The translations under genes and the position numbers were made by a program. This document shows, in pieces, positions 45,909-56,301 of a stretch of DNA of 64,000 nucleotides. The DNA lies in contig MJCC01000004.1 of the NCBI GenBank assembly GCA_001766655.1, forward strand, positions 1,054,429-1,118,428. Reading direction: 5' to 3'. Every line of letters begins with the position of its first letter. Position 1 is the stretch's first letter. The notes under the pieces are model-generated. The model searched no databases and was not told where the DNA came from. It saw nothing but the letters and a program-made list of their open reading frames with translations. Source of the stretch: Phytomonas francai (taxonomy: Eukaryota > Euglenozoa > Kinetoplastea > Trypanosomatida > Trypanosomatidae).

Positions 45909-46520
45909 ATGCTACGTCGATGTTCGCGGGCGTTGATGCTGGACGGGGCCGGGGCTCCCCTGGCGAGTCGGATCTACGAGCTCCGACTGGACGAAATCCA
46001 TCCCGCCCACTACAACGCCGTCAACGATTTATTCATGAAAGTCATGCCACGAAGACCCGAGGCGGGGATTTGTCTGGGTTTTTGGGATGTCCACGTCGGG
46101 AATTTTAACCAATTCGTCGTGATTTGGCAGTTTAAGAACCTTGCGGACCGCAGCGAGATGCTTAAACGCCTTCACGATGATAAAGAATGGCAGCGGAGCT
46201 GTATTATCCCGATGAGGCCCTTCCTCCGTATGCAGTCGAACATGCTCATGAAGCTGATCTACCGTGAAAGCAACGTCAGTCGGTTTAATCATACCTATTT
46301 GATGCAGTTTACGGACTCGAAGGAGATCGAAATCCCGAAGGAATCCAGTTTGGCGGCGACTTTTCAGGTCGTGGTGGGTTCTCTTGAGGGGAAGTACGTG
46401 CATTTGGTTAAAAATAGTACCCCCCACGGGCTGATCCCTCTCACACCAACACTTGGAAATTCTTCGCTTATAATGCAGGCTTCGCGATGCGCACCGATTA
46501 TGCGATGTATATGGCAATAA
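45909..46520 (+). CDS. NIPSNAP family protein, probably mitochondrial
   Basis: A 203-residue protein. The N-terminus MLRRCSRALMLDGAGAPLAS is presequence-like. Residues about 21-105 match the NIPSNAP domain: RIYELRLDEIHPAHYNAV, NQFVVIWQFKNLADRSEM and the WQRSCIIPMRPFLRMQSNML segment. A second ferredoxin-like repeat is suggested by residues 130-175. NIPSNAP proteins localise to mitochondria; the molecular function is not settled. It is somewhat shorter than animal homologues. The ATG at 45909 follows a run of TATTATTATTACTATAG ending in AG. Confidence 0.78.
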   Translation: MLRRCSRALMLDGAGAPLASRIYELRLDEIHPAHYNAVNDLFMKVMPRRPEAGICLGFWDVHVGNFNQFVVIWQFKNLADRSEMLKRLHDDKEWQRSCIIPMRPFLRMQSNMLMKLIYRESNVSRFNHTYLMQFTDSKEIEIPKESSLAATFQVVVGSLEGKYVHLVKNSTPHGLIPLTPTLGNSSLIMQASRCAPIMRCIWQ

Positions 46521-47357
46521 TACATATTTTTAGCCTTAGCACCATTATTATGATTATTGGATTTATGTTTATTTAATATAACCCCTTTCATACAAGAAAG
46601 GAAAAAAATTGCAACATTTCTTTTCAAAAGAAGAAAAAGGAAATGAAATAAAAGGATAGGGAAACAAATCAGTACCTCCCCTTTACCCTTTTATTGGCAT
46701 TCTATATGTAGGATTGGGTGTCATTTTCGGATTGCTGTACTGTAGATGGAATGCAAATAGAACGAACAAGATGAAAGGAAAATACTATAACTATCATCAC
46801 ACAACTTTTTGAAAGCGTGCACTGATTAAATTGTCTTATTTTGCACACACCAAAGGTGGAAGATACATACCTTCCGTTTAACATAGATGTATAAAAGGAA
46901 GTATGCACAAAGGCCTTATATACCGTATTTGTTGTCAATCTATCGTAGTATGCATATATATATATATATATATATGAAAAACATAGCAAAAACAAAAAAA
47001 TATAAAAAGGAATATAGGATTGATAATCATTACATTTGAGTCTTTCGTATTTTTCTTCAAACATTACCTCTGTGTACATAGCAAAGAAGAAGTCTATGGC
47101 CATCTGGTGCATTAAATCGTAACATATGATGGATCCTTCTCTCCTCCTCATTTACTTTTTACCATTTTCCTTGAAACAATCATAAATGAAACTGTAATTA
47201 AAAATGGAACAATAACAAAATAAAAGGAGGGGGAGGTGTATTGTGATAAAAGCAATGCAGCTCAGGAAATTCTGCGGCTGTCGAGCATTTTCCTCTTAAT
47301 TTAAAGATTAATATTTCCATTTGTATACATTTACAGTTATTTGTACCTTTCTTTAGT
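46521..47357. other. intergenic, repeats only
   Basis: 837 bases, AT-rich. TA run 46953-46975 is inside an antisense frame of 149 codons that I do not support. The sequence just before 47358 (TTTACAG, then CCTTTCTTTAG) is a good splice acceptor. Confidence 0.6.
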
Positions 47358-48341
47358 ATGCCCATTGCGAATCGCAATCCTGCCCTTCCGTTCGAGCGCA
47401 TTTTCCTGATTAATTTAACGCGTCGGCAGGATCGTCTGCAGTTCATGCGTGAGCAGCTTTTCACGCGAGCAGGTTTACGTCCCTACGCCGCCCAGATTGA
47501 ACGTGTAGACGCGATCGACGGAAAGGATCTTGTTCACTCTACGGATTCAGAACCTTTCGAGCGACTTTTTCGCGCGGGTTTTCTCTCAAAACTTGGCCTT
47601 TGTCGTCTACGGCAGCCGTCCTCGCGAAAGGTATGGGGGATGGATCTGAACCCTGCCGCGGTGGGGTGCGCGCTTAGCCATGTCGAGCTATGGGCGCGTG
47701 TTGCCGCCTTATCCTCCTCCTTTTCATCTTTTTCCTTTCCAGTTTTCTCAGCCCCTCCGCGTTTCCTTGTACTCGAGGACGATTGCCTCCTTCCAGATGC
47801 CTTTTTGGAGCGCTACCACGCGCGAGTCGCCCCAATTCCCGCCTCGGAGGAAAATAATTGGGAATTACTTTACCTAAGTGGAATGGACGCCTCTTCAAAG
47901 GAGGTAAAAGAAAAATTAAAAATTGCACCCGGCATCTCGCGCGTTTCCCAGCTCCATCGGACGACCAACGCCTACGTTATTACGCCAACAGGGGCGAAAA
48001 AGCTGCTGGAGCTTTGCCTGCCGCTGACTTTTCAAATCGATACAATGATGACGATGAAGGTTGGAAAGGATTCTAATTGCTATTCTTCCTATTACGATAT
48101 TCATAATGATAATACAAAGAATAGTGATCATTGTGGATTACTACTTCCATCTTACGTGCAAGAGCCGCGCTGCTTAACCCTGCAGCCACCACTTGTCGTG
48201 CAAGCCACGCGAATGGGGAGTGATATTCAACCTGCTCAGCCGTCTTTTTCATCTTCTCTTTCCCCCAGTGATAAGTTGGGTCCGAGGGAGGAGGAAGAAA
48301 GGCGATGTCGGGAGGCTGGATGGAAGAGTGTGCCGGAGTGA
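47358..48341 (+). CDS. glycosyltransferase family 25 protein
   Basis: A 327-residue protein with the GT25 layout. FERIFLINLTRRQDRLQFM near the start is the family's nucleotide-binding strand and RxxR. GCALSHVELWARVAAL follows (106-118), FLVLEDDC at 137-143 holds the acidic metal-binding motif, and NAYVITPTGAKKLLELCLPL the C-terminal donor-binding part. No signal peptide or membrane helix, so it may be cytosolic or reach the Golgi by other means. GT25 enzymes transfer galactose or glucose to proteins or sugars. Trypanosomatids carry several surface-glycan GTs, but this one is not assignable to a named activity. Confidence 0.82.
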   Translation: MPIANRNPALPFERIFLINLTRRQDRLQFMREQLFTRAGLRPYAAQIERVDAIDGKDLVHSTDSEPFERLFRAGFLSKLGLCRLRQPSSRKVWGMDLNPAAVGCALSHVELWARVAALSSSFSSFSFPVFSAPPRFLVLEDDCLLPDAFLERYHARVAPIPASEENNWELLYLSGMDASSKEVKEKLKIAPGISRVSQLHRTTNAYVITPTGAKKLLELCLPLTFQIDTMMTMKVGKDSNCYSSYYDIHNDNTKNSDHCGLLLPSYVQEPRCLTLQPPLVVQATRMGSDIQPAQPSFSSSLSPSDKLGPREEEERRCREAGWKSVPE

Positions 48342-48752
48342 ACCCCCAAAAAAGAAACGAAAAAGAAAGGTGAATATTGCATGACGACCTCCTTTCGTTC
48401 TTTAGAGGACGGGGACTGTCTAAGCGCATACCAGTATTATTACGATTGTGATTGTCGGTTGCTCAGTGGTTGAGGGCGTGTGGATGGCGATTGTCATGTG
48501 AAGGGGAGGGGGGGACATGTGCGCATCCCATCCCTCTCCTTTTCGCGAGGACGCGCCGTTGGCTGCCTCCGTTTCCCTACGCCCTTGTCCCCCCCCCTCC
48601 CCCCGCTCGCGCCTTGCGTGCCGTCGTGACCCATTCGGAATACAACCCCCAGGACAGAGGAAGGGCACACACGCACACGCATAGACACACACACAGACAG
48701 ACACACACACACACACACGCACACTGACACAGACACACACACACACACACAC
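48342..48752. other. intergenic running into CA repeat
   Basis: Pyrimidine-rich (CCCCCCCCTCCCCC near 48590) and CA-rich from about 48666. No gene seen. Confidence 0.6.
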
Positions 48753-49375
48753 NNNNNNNNNNNNNNNNNNNNNNNNNNNNNNNNNNNNNNNNNNNNNNNN
48801 NNNNNNNNNNNNNNNNNNNNNNNNNNNNNNNNNNNNNNNNNNNNNNNNNNNNNNNNNNNNNNNNNNNNNNNNNNNNNNNNNNNNNNNNNNNNNNNNNNNN
48901 NNNNNNNNNNNNNNNNNNNNNNNNNNNNNNNNNNNNNNNNNNNNNNNNNNNNNNNNNNNNNNNNNNNNNNNNNNNNNNNNNNNNNNNNNNNNNNNNNNNN
49001 NNNNNNNNNNNNNNNNNNNNNNNNNNNNNNNNNNNNNNNNNNNNNNNNNNNNNNNNNNNNNNNNNNNNNNNNNNNNNNNNNNNNNNNNNNNNNNNNNNNN
49101 NNNNNNNNNNNNNNNNNNNNNNNNNNNNNNNNNNNNNNNNNNNNNNNNNNNNNNNNNNNNNNNNNNNNNNNNNNNNNNNNNNNNNNNNNNNNNNNNNNNN
49201 NNNNNNNNNNNNNNNNNNNNNNNNNNNNNNNNNNNNNNNNNNNNNNNNNNNNNNNNNNNNNNNNNNNNNNNNNNNNNNNNNNNNNNNNNNNNNNNNNNNN
49301 NNNNNNNNNNNNNNNNNACACACACACACACACACACACTGGCGCATACACACACACACACACACACACGCACTG
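48666..49375. repeat. (CA)n tract broken by an assembly gap
   Basis: CA-rich sequence on both sides of 565 N (48753-49317), with interruptions such as GACACAGACA and ACACTGGCGC. The true array length is unknown. Confidence 0.9.
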
Positions 49376-49379
49376 GCGC

Positions 49380-49793
49380 GTGTTGTGTCAGCGGAGGCCT
49401 AAAATCCAACTCCAAAAGGGTGGCGTGGGAGGCCAACTGTTACCCGCCTCGTGTGGGTTGGGGGGGGGAACGCGTTCGGCCGGGGGATGCCCCACTTCTT
49501 CGCGGCAGAGTAGTGCCGGGATCGCCCGCAGCCGGGAGGCCGTACAAAAGGCGGACGCGGTCGCCTCCTGCGAGATTCACCCCGCCGGCCTCCTCGACGC
49601 CCTCCACGAGGGCGCGCTCGAGGCGGAAGTGCGGAAGGCCGTCGAGGAAGTCGCGCGGCGGCAGATGGCGGGCGCCCGCGTCGGGGCCACGCGGCTGCCC
49701 GCCCGAAACGACCCCGCACCGGCAGACGAGAAGACAACGGCGAGACTCGATACATTACGGACGAGTTCAACAGGGGAAGAGGCCCACCCATAA
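49380..49793 (+). CDS. orphan GC-rich coding segment lacking an ATG, next to the gap
   Basis: The frame from 49380 (a GTG, not ATG) to the TAA at 49791 reads LLDALHEGALEAEVRKAVEE, VARRQMAGARVGATRLPARN, with third positions almost all G or C, as in neighbouring real genes. It has no in-frame ATG upstream in the visible sequence except Met near residue 96 (RRQMAG). The frame remains open through the CA repeat into the gap, so the true 5' end may be missing. Alternatives are a broken gene or an ATG lost by assembly error. No family recognised. Confidence 0.45.
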   Translation: MLCQRRPKIQLQKGGVGGQLLPASCGLGGGTRSAGGCPTSSRQSSAGIARSREAVQKADAVASCEIHPAGLLDALHEGALEAEVRKAVEEVARRQMAGARVGATRLPARNDPAPADEKTTARLDTLRTSSTGEEAHP

Positions 49794-50301
49794 TCCCCCT
49801 CCTTGCTAAAGAAGTTTTTTTACAATTGTTTTTTTTTCTTTATTATTTGTATTGTGATCCTTCGCAAGGAAAACGGACTATTTATTCTCCTTGATGTTGA
49901 AAGAGGAATTGGAAGGGGATGAAGAAATACGGAAGCAATTTAAATTCTAGCGATCCATGACTCCACCAGAGGACTTACTACGAGAAGAATATCAGTGATA
50001 GGATAGCAAAAAAGGCTTATATGAAGCGCCTTGAAAGATTTATTTCTAAATGCAAATATGTATTTCTATTTCTCTAAAAAAAAGGCTCCTTTTCTCTTTT
50101 TCATCTTTGGTTGTATCATCTATACTCCTGGAAGAAGTCGATAGTGTTTTTTTTAGTTACTCAGTTCTTTTTAATACTCATACTCTAGAACTGCCTTTTC
50201 TATCCAAGCACAGCATTGCCCAAAGTGAAATTTTTTTGGTGTTGCTATTAAAGCTTTGAAGGTGCGTGTACTTTTTCACCCCATTTCTCTCTATCAAGCT
50301 T

Positions 50302-50355
<54 letters not shown>

Positions 50356-50356
50356 N

Positions 50357-50407
<51 letters not shown>

Positions 50408-50606
50408 CCTTTTATACAGACAATTTATTAGACTCAGGAAACTAAATCCTAATACTATAATTAATTTTTAGTTGACGCTGAAACCCTCCTTTGGTTTAAC
50501 ACACACACATTGGTGATCGTTTAGAAGACCAACTATTATTATCATTTGTTTCATTACTGTTGGTGCTGTTATTGTTCTCTCCTTGCTTAGTTGCCTTTTG
50601 ATCGTG
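49794..50606. other. intergenic with long (TA)n run
   Basis: AT-rich with a TA run 50304-50398 containing one N at 50356. A pyrimidine-rich tract just before 50607 (TCTCTCCTTGCTTAG near 50576-50590) is a good acceptor. No gene seen. Confidence 0.6.
50304..50398. repeat. long (TA)n microsatellite
   Basis: About 95 bases of TA with one undetermined base, and a diverged tail to 50408. Confidence 0.95.
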
Positions 50607-52679
50607 ATGAAGGAGTGGGAGATTCAATACGCAAAGGATTTTAAATCCATCACACACTCCGGGAAGGCCGTCTTGACAGAGAAACAAAAAGAGATAAACT
50701 TGAAGCTCCGTGACGCCGTCCAGGATCTCCTCCCGATCGATGACGACCACAAGCTTAGCGATTGCGATCTGCTTTATCGCTTTTTGATCGCCCGAAAATG
50801 GGATTGCAAGTCCGCGAAGAAGTGCCTCCAAACGTATGTGAAATTTCGAAAGGAGGAGCGGGTAAACAGCATCCTAGCGGAGCGCCTGCCGCCGGCGATC
50901 TTGCCGATTATCTCGGTCGTCTACGGCGTGGATAAGACCGGGGGCTATCCCGTCCTCTGGATCTCGCCTGAACACAAGAGTGTGATGCCGATTTTCAAAT
51001 CCTTCGATAAGAAGGTGTTATTGCGGGCGCAAATCCAAACGATGGAGCGGGCGCGCTTTCTCGGGAAGACCCTCGGCGTCGATCGTTGCGTGTACGTGAT
51101 AGATTTTAAGGCCATCACGCTCTCCACTGTGAACTCCACCACCCTGGGATTTTTAAAGTGCATGAGCACGCTCCTGCAAGAGCTGTACCCTGAAATAGTG
51201 AGTAAAATAATTATTTTTAATGCGGGATGGGTGGTAACGAGTGCGTGGAAACTGATGAAGCAGCTGGTGGACTCCCGCGTGCAGGAAAAGGTGAATTTCT
51301 TTAACGTTTCGCCCTCCGTGAAGAGCTTGAACGCCTTTGTCAATCCCGAGCATATCCTTCCAGAGTTTGGCGGAAACGGTACCACCGATACCATGGGAGA
51401 GCTTCTTAGACAGGAGGAGGACCGCCTACGTAAGGTTCTTCCAAGGAGCCCTTTTGATGAAAGGGGCGCCTCAACACCCTTGGCAGCGAGTTCGAGGCAT
51501 CCAGACTATCACCATAGCGAAAATAGCAACGCCTTCTCGTTGAATGGCATTATAGCTAAAAAATCCCCAACAGAAGCGACCTCCGCACCAATTTTTTCCA
51601 ATTCCAGCCTTTTGGAATGCGAAAATATTTCCTGTAATGAGAGCTTTTTATCCTGCCGTAGCAATACAGAGGTAAATGACGAAAAAGAAAGCCGAAAAGG
51701 GAAAGAAGAGGATAGCAAGAATCACTCCATTCAACATCCCCGGTGTAAACCACACCCTTCCTTGCCGTTTGATTTAAATTCAACCCTGGAGACGGGGACG
51801 TTTGTTGGGTATTGTGGGGACCAATGTGTTGGGATATTCCGTAGAGGGCAGGTTTACTGCCAGACGAACTGGCCGATAAGCATTTTAGGAGAAACTGATA
51901 GTAGATGTAAAGGTAATATTAGTAGTGAACCTTTTCAATCACCAAAATCGGGCACTTCGTCTTTTTCGATTTCAAATGACTTGCCGAAGATGCTTTCACT
52001 GAGGCATGAACCTTTGGAGAGTGGGGTATTGGCGCAGGGATGGGTTTTGGGCGGGGAAATCCTACGCGAGTCCCGGCATCCGATCCACTCCCATTTGATT
52101 CTCTGTGATTCCACGCGAAAGGCGCTATTTGTTTTGCGAAAAGGCGTCCTACGCCGCCGATTGACGATTTATAAAATTCTCGGAAACTCCAGCGTACAAA
52201 CAAGCCCCACGCAGGAGCATTATGTGAAGGGAAAGCATGTAAAAGTGGCCAGCGTCATCCAGACACCAACTTCGAAATCTAAAAACCCGGCGAGTTGGAT
52301 TATTGTGAACGCAAATGTTAATAAAAATGATAAGACTGGTATTGATAGTGGAAGCGGAAAATTCTCAAATTGGATCTCGTCAAAACGAAGTTCCTCAAAC
52401 TTGTCATCGAAGATGAATGGTGAGGAGTTAGAGAATAGTAAAAGCGCCTTAAGCTCCATCAATCATGTCGGAGATCACGATATCAATAGTGGAGAAAATG
52501 GCGAATACGGCAAAGGAGTTGGTCTTAGTAGTAAAGTGATTGGATTCTTTGATAAGGATGTTGCCATTTTCCAAGGCCCCTTAGCGTCCATCTCGCTCCC
52601 AATTAGCTTTCTTATGATGGCTTCCATCACACTGCTTTGGAATAAAATTAACGTTACTGAGAAATCAACAAAAAAATGA
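50607..52679 (+). CDS. Sec14-like CRAL-TRIO protein with long disordered C-terminus
   Basis: First ATG in frame is at 50607 (690 residues; the frame opens earlier at a TTG). Residues about 35-75 form the CRAL-TRIO N-terminal helix (LYRFLIARKWDCKSAKKCLQ) and 80-255 the lipid-binding domain: ISVVYGVDKTGGYPVLW, RCVYVIDFKAITLSTVN, FNAGWVVTSAWKLMKQLV, NPEHILPEFGG. Such proteins bind or transfer phospholipids. Residues 256-660 are Ser/Asn/Lys-rich and disordered, with one compact island (VLRKGVLRRRLTIYKILGN). A hydrophobic stretch near the end (LASISLPISFLMMASITLLW) is a membrane anchor. Coding GC drops from about 51200 on. Confidence 0.82.
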   Translation: MKEWEIQYAKDFKSITHSGKAVLTEKQKEINLKLRDAVQDLLPIDDDHKLSDCDLLYRFLIARKWDCKSAKKCLQTYVKFRKEERVNSILAERLPPAILPIISVVYGVDKTGGYPVLWISPEHKSVMPIFKSFDKKVLLRAQIQTMERARFLGKTLGVDRCVYVIDFKAITLSTVNSTTLGFLKCMSTLLQELYPEIVSKIIIFNAGWVVTSAWKLMKQLVDSRVQEKVNFFNVSPSVKSLNAFVNPEHILPEFGGNGTTDTMGELLRQEEDRLRKVLPRSPFDERGASTPLAASSRHPDYHHSENSNAFSLNGIIAKKSPTEATSAPIFSNSSLLECENISCNESFLSCRSNTEVNDEKESRKGKEEDSKNHSIQHPRCKPHPSLPFDLNSTLETGTFVGYCGDQCVGIFRRGQVYCQTNWPISILGETDSRCKGNISSEPFQSPKSGTSSFSISNDLPKMLSLRHEPLESGVLAQGWVLGGEILRESRHPIHSHLILCDSTRKALFVLRKGVLRRRLTIYKILGNSSVQTSPTQEHYVKGKHVKVASVIQTPTSKSKNPASWIIVNANVNKNDKTGIDSGSGKFSNWISSKRSSSNLSSKMNGEELENSKSALSSINHVGDHDINSGENGEYGKGVGLSSKVIGFFDKDVAIFQGPLASISLPISFLMMASITLLWNKINVTEKSTKK

Positions 52680-53362
52680 ATGTGCAAACTATCCAAAAAG
52701 AGAAAATGGCAAACAACTATTGTTAAGAAGCAAAAAGTGCTCTACATCATTGTATAGCTCTTTTCTTTTTGGGAAAAATAATCAGAATTTTCTAGTATTG
52801 GATTTTTTGTATGTTGTGAATAAAAATATCAAGCCCACAGATTGCTGTTTTTGATTATGTTATTTATCTTTAAAAAAAAAAAATTGCCAGATATTCGCCT
52901 CAATGTATTCAAGCGTCTTTCTATGTCGATACTAGGCTTTCCTCTTCGATCCAATTTACTCTTCCTATGGACAGAGGAAAGCCTTTGGAAGGGGATCCAA
53001 AGTCCCGTGAACTGTCATGCTGGATTGACTTATTTCCCTTTTTCTGTATTCTTGCCACCAAGCTTGATTGTTCCACGACCCTTTTGGATTGCCTGTGTGT
53101 GTGTGACAGAACGTGAGACAGTTCGAGAGGGTAACAAAGGGAAGGGAAAGGTAACAAAAGGAAGGGAAAGGTAACAAAGGAAGGGAAAGGAAAGGGAAAC
53201 AAAGGGAATTCGGCCGCACACACACACCCCTGTCGTTCCCGTTTCCGATCGGACGACAGTGAGAGCCGCGCCGAACGACCCCGAAGGCCAGGCCCCGCGC
53301 GAGGGGGAAAAGCGCCCTTTCGATTGCGCGTTCGATCGCTCCCGGGAAGCTTGTGTGGGCGG
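52680..53362. other. intergenic with a GGAAGGGAAAGGTAACAAA minisatellite
   Basis: 683 bases. A purine-rich minisatellite of about 20-base units lies at 53131-53213. Not pyrimidine on the plus strand, so it is not an acceptor tract. No gene. Confidence 0.6.
53131..53213. repeat. purine-rich minisatellite
   Basis: Three to four units of GGTAACAAAGGAAGGGAAAG, some shortened, upstream of the VPS26 gene. Confidence 0.85.
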
Positions 53363-54370
53363 ATGATCGCGGAGGAGCCGCCCTCGCTGCTCACGCGCCT
53401 CCTCCGGCGGGTCGACGGCTGCGATCTCCACCTGCACGTCGACGGCGGGGGGCGCGCGGATTCGACTGAAGCCCCCCCGCGGGGGCGGCCGCACTTCGAC
53501 GCCGGCGCGACGATCGAAGGCCGCGTGGAGCTCCGACCGACCAGCGCGCCGTACGCGCACCGCGGGCTGCTCGTCGAGCTCGTCGGCGAGCTCACGACGC
53601 CGACGGGCCGCGTCGAGTTTCTCCGCCAGCAGCGCCGCTTCGCGCCGGACCACCTCGCCGGGCCGGCGTTCGTCCCCTTCAGCTTTTCCGGCGGGCGCGT
53701 CTTCGAGTCCTACCGCGGGGCGCGCGCGAGCGTCGTCTACGCCCTCCGCGCGACCCTCTCGAGAGTCCTGCGCGACCTCACCACGAGCGCGGAGCTCTGG
53801 ATCACCCTCGCCGGCGACGACCCCGAGGAAAGGGAGGGAAAGGAGGATAAGGCCCTGCCCGCGCCCCTATCCCCGCGCGCCCCCGGGCGAGGGGGATTCG
53901 TCCGCGAGCCCGCCTTCACCGCGCGGTCGGTCGTGATGGAGGTTGGGGTGGAGAACCTCCTGCACATTGAGTTTCGCTATAATAAGAAGAGCTTCCATCT
54001 CGGCGAGCAGATTTGGGGACGGCTAAAGTTTAAAATCGCGAATCTGGATATCCAACACGGTGAGATCGCGGTCGTACGGAAGGAGTTTATTATCGGTGGC
54101 GAGGAGCAAGTCGAGACGGAGGTGCTCCGGCGGTACGAGATCATGGACGGTGCCCCGATCGTGGGCGAGGTCGTCCCGATTCGAATTTACCTCCGCTCGA
54201 TCCCGGGACTAACGCCCAGTTATCAAAACGTGGGAAATGGGTTTCGCGTCTTGTACTTTCTCGACCTCATGTTCCTCACGCGCGAGGGGAAGCGGTATTT
54301 TAAACAGCAGCAGATCTATCTCTATCGCCAAAAGGCGCAGGATGGCACAGAGGCGGAGCCGGCTGAGTAG
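53363..54370 (+). CDS. VPS26: VPS26 retromer subunit
   Basis: From the ATG at 53363 the product has 335 residues. It follows the arrestin-like VPS26 fold: an N-terminal beta-sandwich (GRVELRPTSAPYAHRGLLVE, then LVGEL), and a C-terminal one in which FRYNKKSFHLGEQIWGRLKF, NLDIQHGEIAVVRKEFIIGG, EVLRRYEIMDGAPIVGEVVP and the ending VLYFLDLMFLTREGKRYFKQ are close to VPS26A. VPS26 binds VPS35 and cargo in endosome-to-Golgi retrieval. An inserted loop (EEREGKEDKALPAPLSPRAP) is peculiar to this protein. The N-terminal part is GC-saturated; the C-terminal half is less so. Confidence 0.92.
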   Translation: MIAEEPPSLLTRLLRRVDGCDLHLHVDGGGRADSTEAPPRGRPHFDAGATIEGRVELRPTSAPYAHRGLLVELVGELTTPTGRVEFLRQQRRFAPDHLAGPAFVPFSFSGGRVFESYRGARASVVYALRATLSRVLRDLTTSAELWITLAGDDPEEREGKEDKALPAPLSPRAPGRGGFVREPAFTARSVVMEVGVENLLHIEFRYNKKSFHLGEQIWGRLKFKIANLDIQHGEIAVVRKEFIIGGEEQVETEVLRRYEIMDGAPIVGEVVPIRIYLRSIPGLTPSYQNVGNGFRVLYFLDLMFLTREGKRYFKQQQIYLYRQKAQDGTEAEPAE

Positions 54371-55104
54371 AAGAAATCCCTTCCTTTTCATTTCTCAAAT
54401 ATTATATAATCCTATATACACACTTTTGATTTCTTAAGAGGAAAGGTGTAGCAGCTGTGGAAAGGGTCGAATATCCCCTGAAATGATGTTATTGGAGTGG
54501 CAATGCCATGGATTGGCATTTCTACGATTCGGTCGGCTATTTTCAGGTTTGAGATTGACCGCTGTATCGAGTGGTAGGGTCTCCTTTGTCATCATGGTTT
54601 TAGTATTTTTATTAGTATTGTTGTTAGTTATTCTAGTCTATCGGTTTCCTTTTTTTTTTTTTTGCTATATTCAAGAGGCCGGATGGTGATAATATCATCG
54701 AAACATATCTTTCCATGTCGGAAAGTCGAAAAGAAAGGAAAAAGAAGTACCCAATCAATAGCAAAATAAATTATGAAGGCTGCTTTCTGTTTTCTTTCTC
54801 TTTTCTTTTAAGGTGAACTCGAACATCTTTCCGTTTTTTGTTTTGATTCACCATTTTTTCACCCAGTATTTTAGGTGTTTATCTTTGTGAGAACCCATAC
54901 CTGTAGTTTTTAGGGGCTAAAAATATAATCCAAATTCTCTCTGCTGCACAACTCAAAGGGAAAGAAAAAGTAAGGAGAAAGGCCGTACGTGCTATTTTTC
55001 CCCTTCGGAGTGTGCCCGTGGGAAGGTGGTAATTTTTTATGGTTTGGACGTCGACCACACTACCAACGCATCCTGAAACCAACAAGCAAGCGAGACAAAG
55101 ATAA
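54371..55104. other. intergenic, no gene seen
   Basis: A 68-residue frame at 54483 with a hydrophobic core (VLVFLLVLLLVILVYRFPFF) is possible but poorly supported. Pyrimidine-rich stretches such as TTTCTTTCTCTTTTCTTTTAAG near 54790-54815 are acceptor-like. Confidence 0.5.
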
Positions 55105-56049
55105 ATGTATCCTTTTCGAACTTTCATTCTTTCCCTGAGCGTATGGCTGCTCGCGCGTTGGATCTACCGCCGTTTTCGCCTTTATCGCCAAAAGGGTTGG
55201 CAGGCGGGAGCGGTCGCGTTGATTACCGGAGGCGGCGGCGGCCTCGGGCTGGAGCTCGCGAAAGGCCTCGCTTCCGCCGGATGCCGTGTCGTCCTTATCG
55301 GGCGAAATGAAAAGACACTGAAGGAGGCTGTCTTGATTTGTGAAAAGGCTGGGGCCCCTCGCGCGGATTTCATCCTCGCCGACCTGAGCGCCATCGAGGG
55401 GGTGCAAAAGGTCGAGCGGGAGTTCGCCGCCCTGCATGGAAAGGGACTGCAGTACCTCATCCTGAACGCCGGCGCGGGCTCGATCGGCCCGTTCACCTCT
55501 GACGAGCGCTTTCGCAAGATTTGCTCGGATTTAATGCAGATTAACTACTTCGCGAATGTGTGGTTATTGCAGAGCTTTCTCCCGCAGCTTTGCGAGAACA
55601 ATAGTGCGGAGTTTCCGAGCCGGGTGGTGGTGATTTCTTCCCTGGCAGCCGTCTTGCCGTCGACGCTGCGGAGCGCCTACACGGCCTCGAAGCACGCCCT
55701 GCAAGGCTTCATCAACGCCCTCCGCGGGGAGTTCGCGATCCCGATCACGTTATGCTGCCCGAGCTACATCGATACGGACTTTCATCAAAAAGGGTCGCTG
55801 ACGAATGTGAAAGAAGAATCGCTTTCGGCGGGGCATGCCGTACGCCGCGGGATCCCGCCCGCAATCTGCGCAAAAGCCTGTTTAGACGGTGCTCTCCGTG
55901 GGGACACAGAGGTGATTATGAGCCTTTCCGGGAAGATCGGATACAGGTTAAGGCCGCTCTTCCCACGCGTCGTGGATGCCGCTGCGAAATGGGTGAGTCT
56001 GCGGTCGCTTCAGAAAAAGAATTCGCGAGGACGTGTGGAGGCGAATTAA
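55105..56049 (+). CDS. short-chain dehydrogenase/reductase with N-terminal membrane anchor
   Basis: A 314-residue protein. Residues 5-24 (RTFILSLSVWLLARWIYRRF) form a hydrophobic anchor, then TGGGGGLG at 41-48 is the Rossmann cofactor motif, LNAGAG at 120-124, ISSLAA near 177-182 supplies the catalytic Ser, and YTASK at 192-196 supplies Tyr192 and Lys196. The order and anchor resemble DHRS7 or 3-ketodihydrosphingosine reductase-type enzymes of the ER. Cofactor choice cannot be read safely from one motif. The substrate is not predictable. Confidence 0.85.
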   Translation: MYPFRTFILSLSVWLLARWIYRRFRLYRQKGWQAGAVALITGGGGGLGLELAKGLASAGCRVVLIGRNEKTLKEAVLICEKAGAPRADFILADLSAIEGVQKVEREFAALHGKGLQYLILNAGAGSIGPFTSDERFRKICSDLMQINYFANVWLLQSFLPQLCENNSAEFPSRVVVISSLAAVLPSTLRSAYTASKHALQGFINALRGEFAIPITLCCPSYIDTDFHQKGSLTNVKEESLSAGHAVRRGIPPAICAKACLDGALRGDTEVIMSLSGKIGYRLRPLFPRVVDAAAKWVSLRSLQKKNSRGRVEAN

Positions 56050-56301
56050 GGGAGAAAAAAAAACAGACAAAACAACGCATCGATGCATCTGAGGATGTAC
56101 TGTGCAAAGAAAATCAGAACTCCTCGCCCTCTGAAGTTAGGGGGTAGGTGTAACGGAAATATGTGAAATTTAGAAATGCAAGAGAAAGAATGATATTGGC
56201 TTTTCTTCTATTTTCTCAATTCATTTATTTTTTATTATTTGTTTTAAAGTAACAAGAGCTGATATAATAATCCCCCCCTCCCTTGCTAAGAGAGCAAAAA
56301 G

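Noticed and set aside
46702..47151. 149-codon frame on the minus strand
   Set aside because: Opposite to the surrounding array, spans a TA repeat, and reads like AT-rich random translation.
54483..54689. 68-residue hydrophobic frame between VPS26 and the dehydrogenase
   Set aside because: T-rich low-complexity sequence can create this; no homology or splice support recognised.
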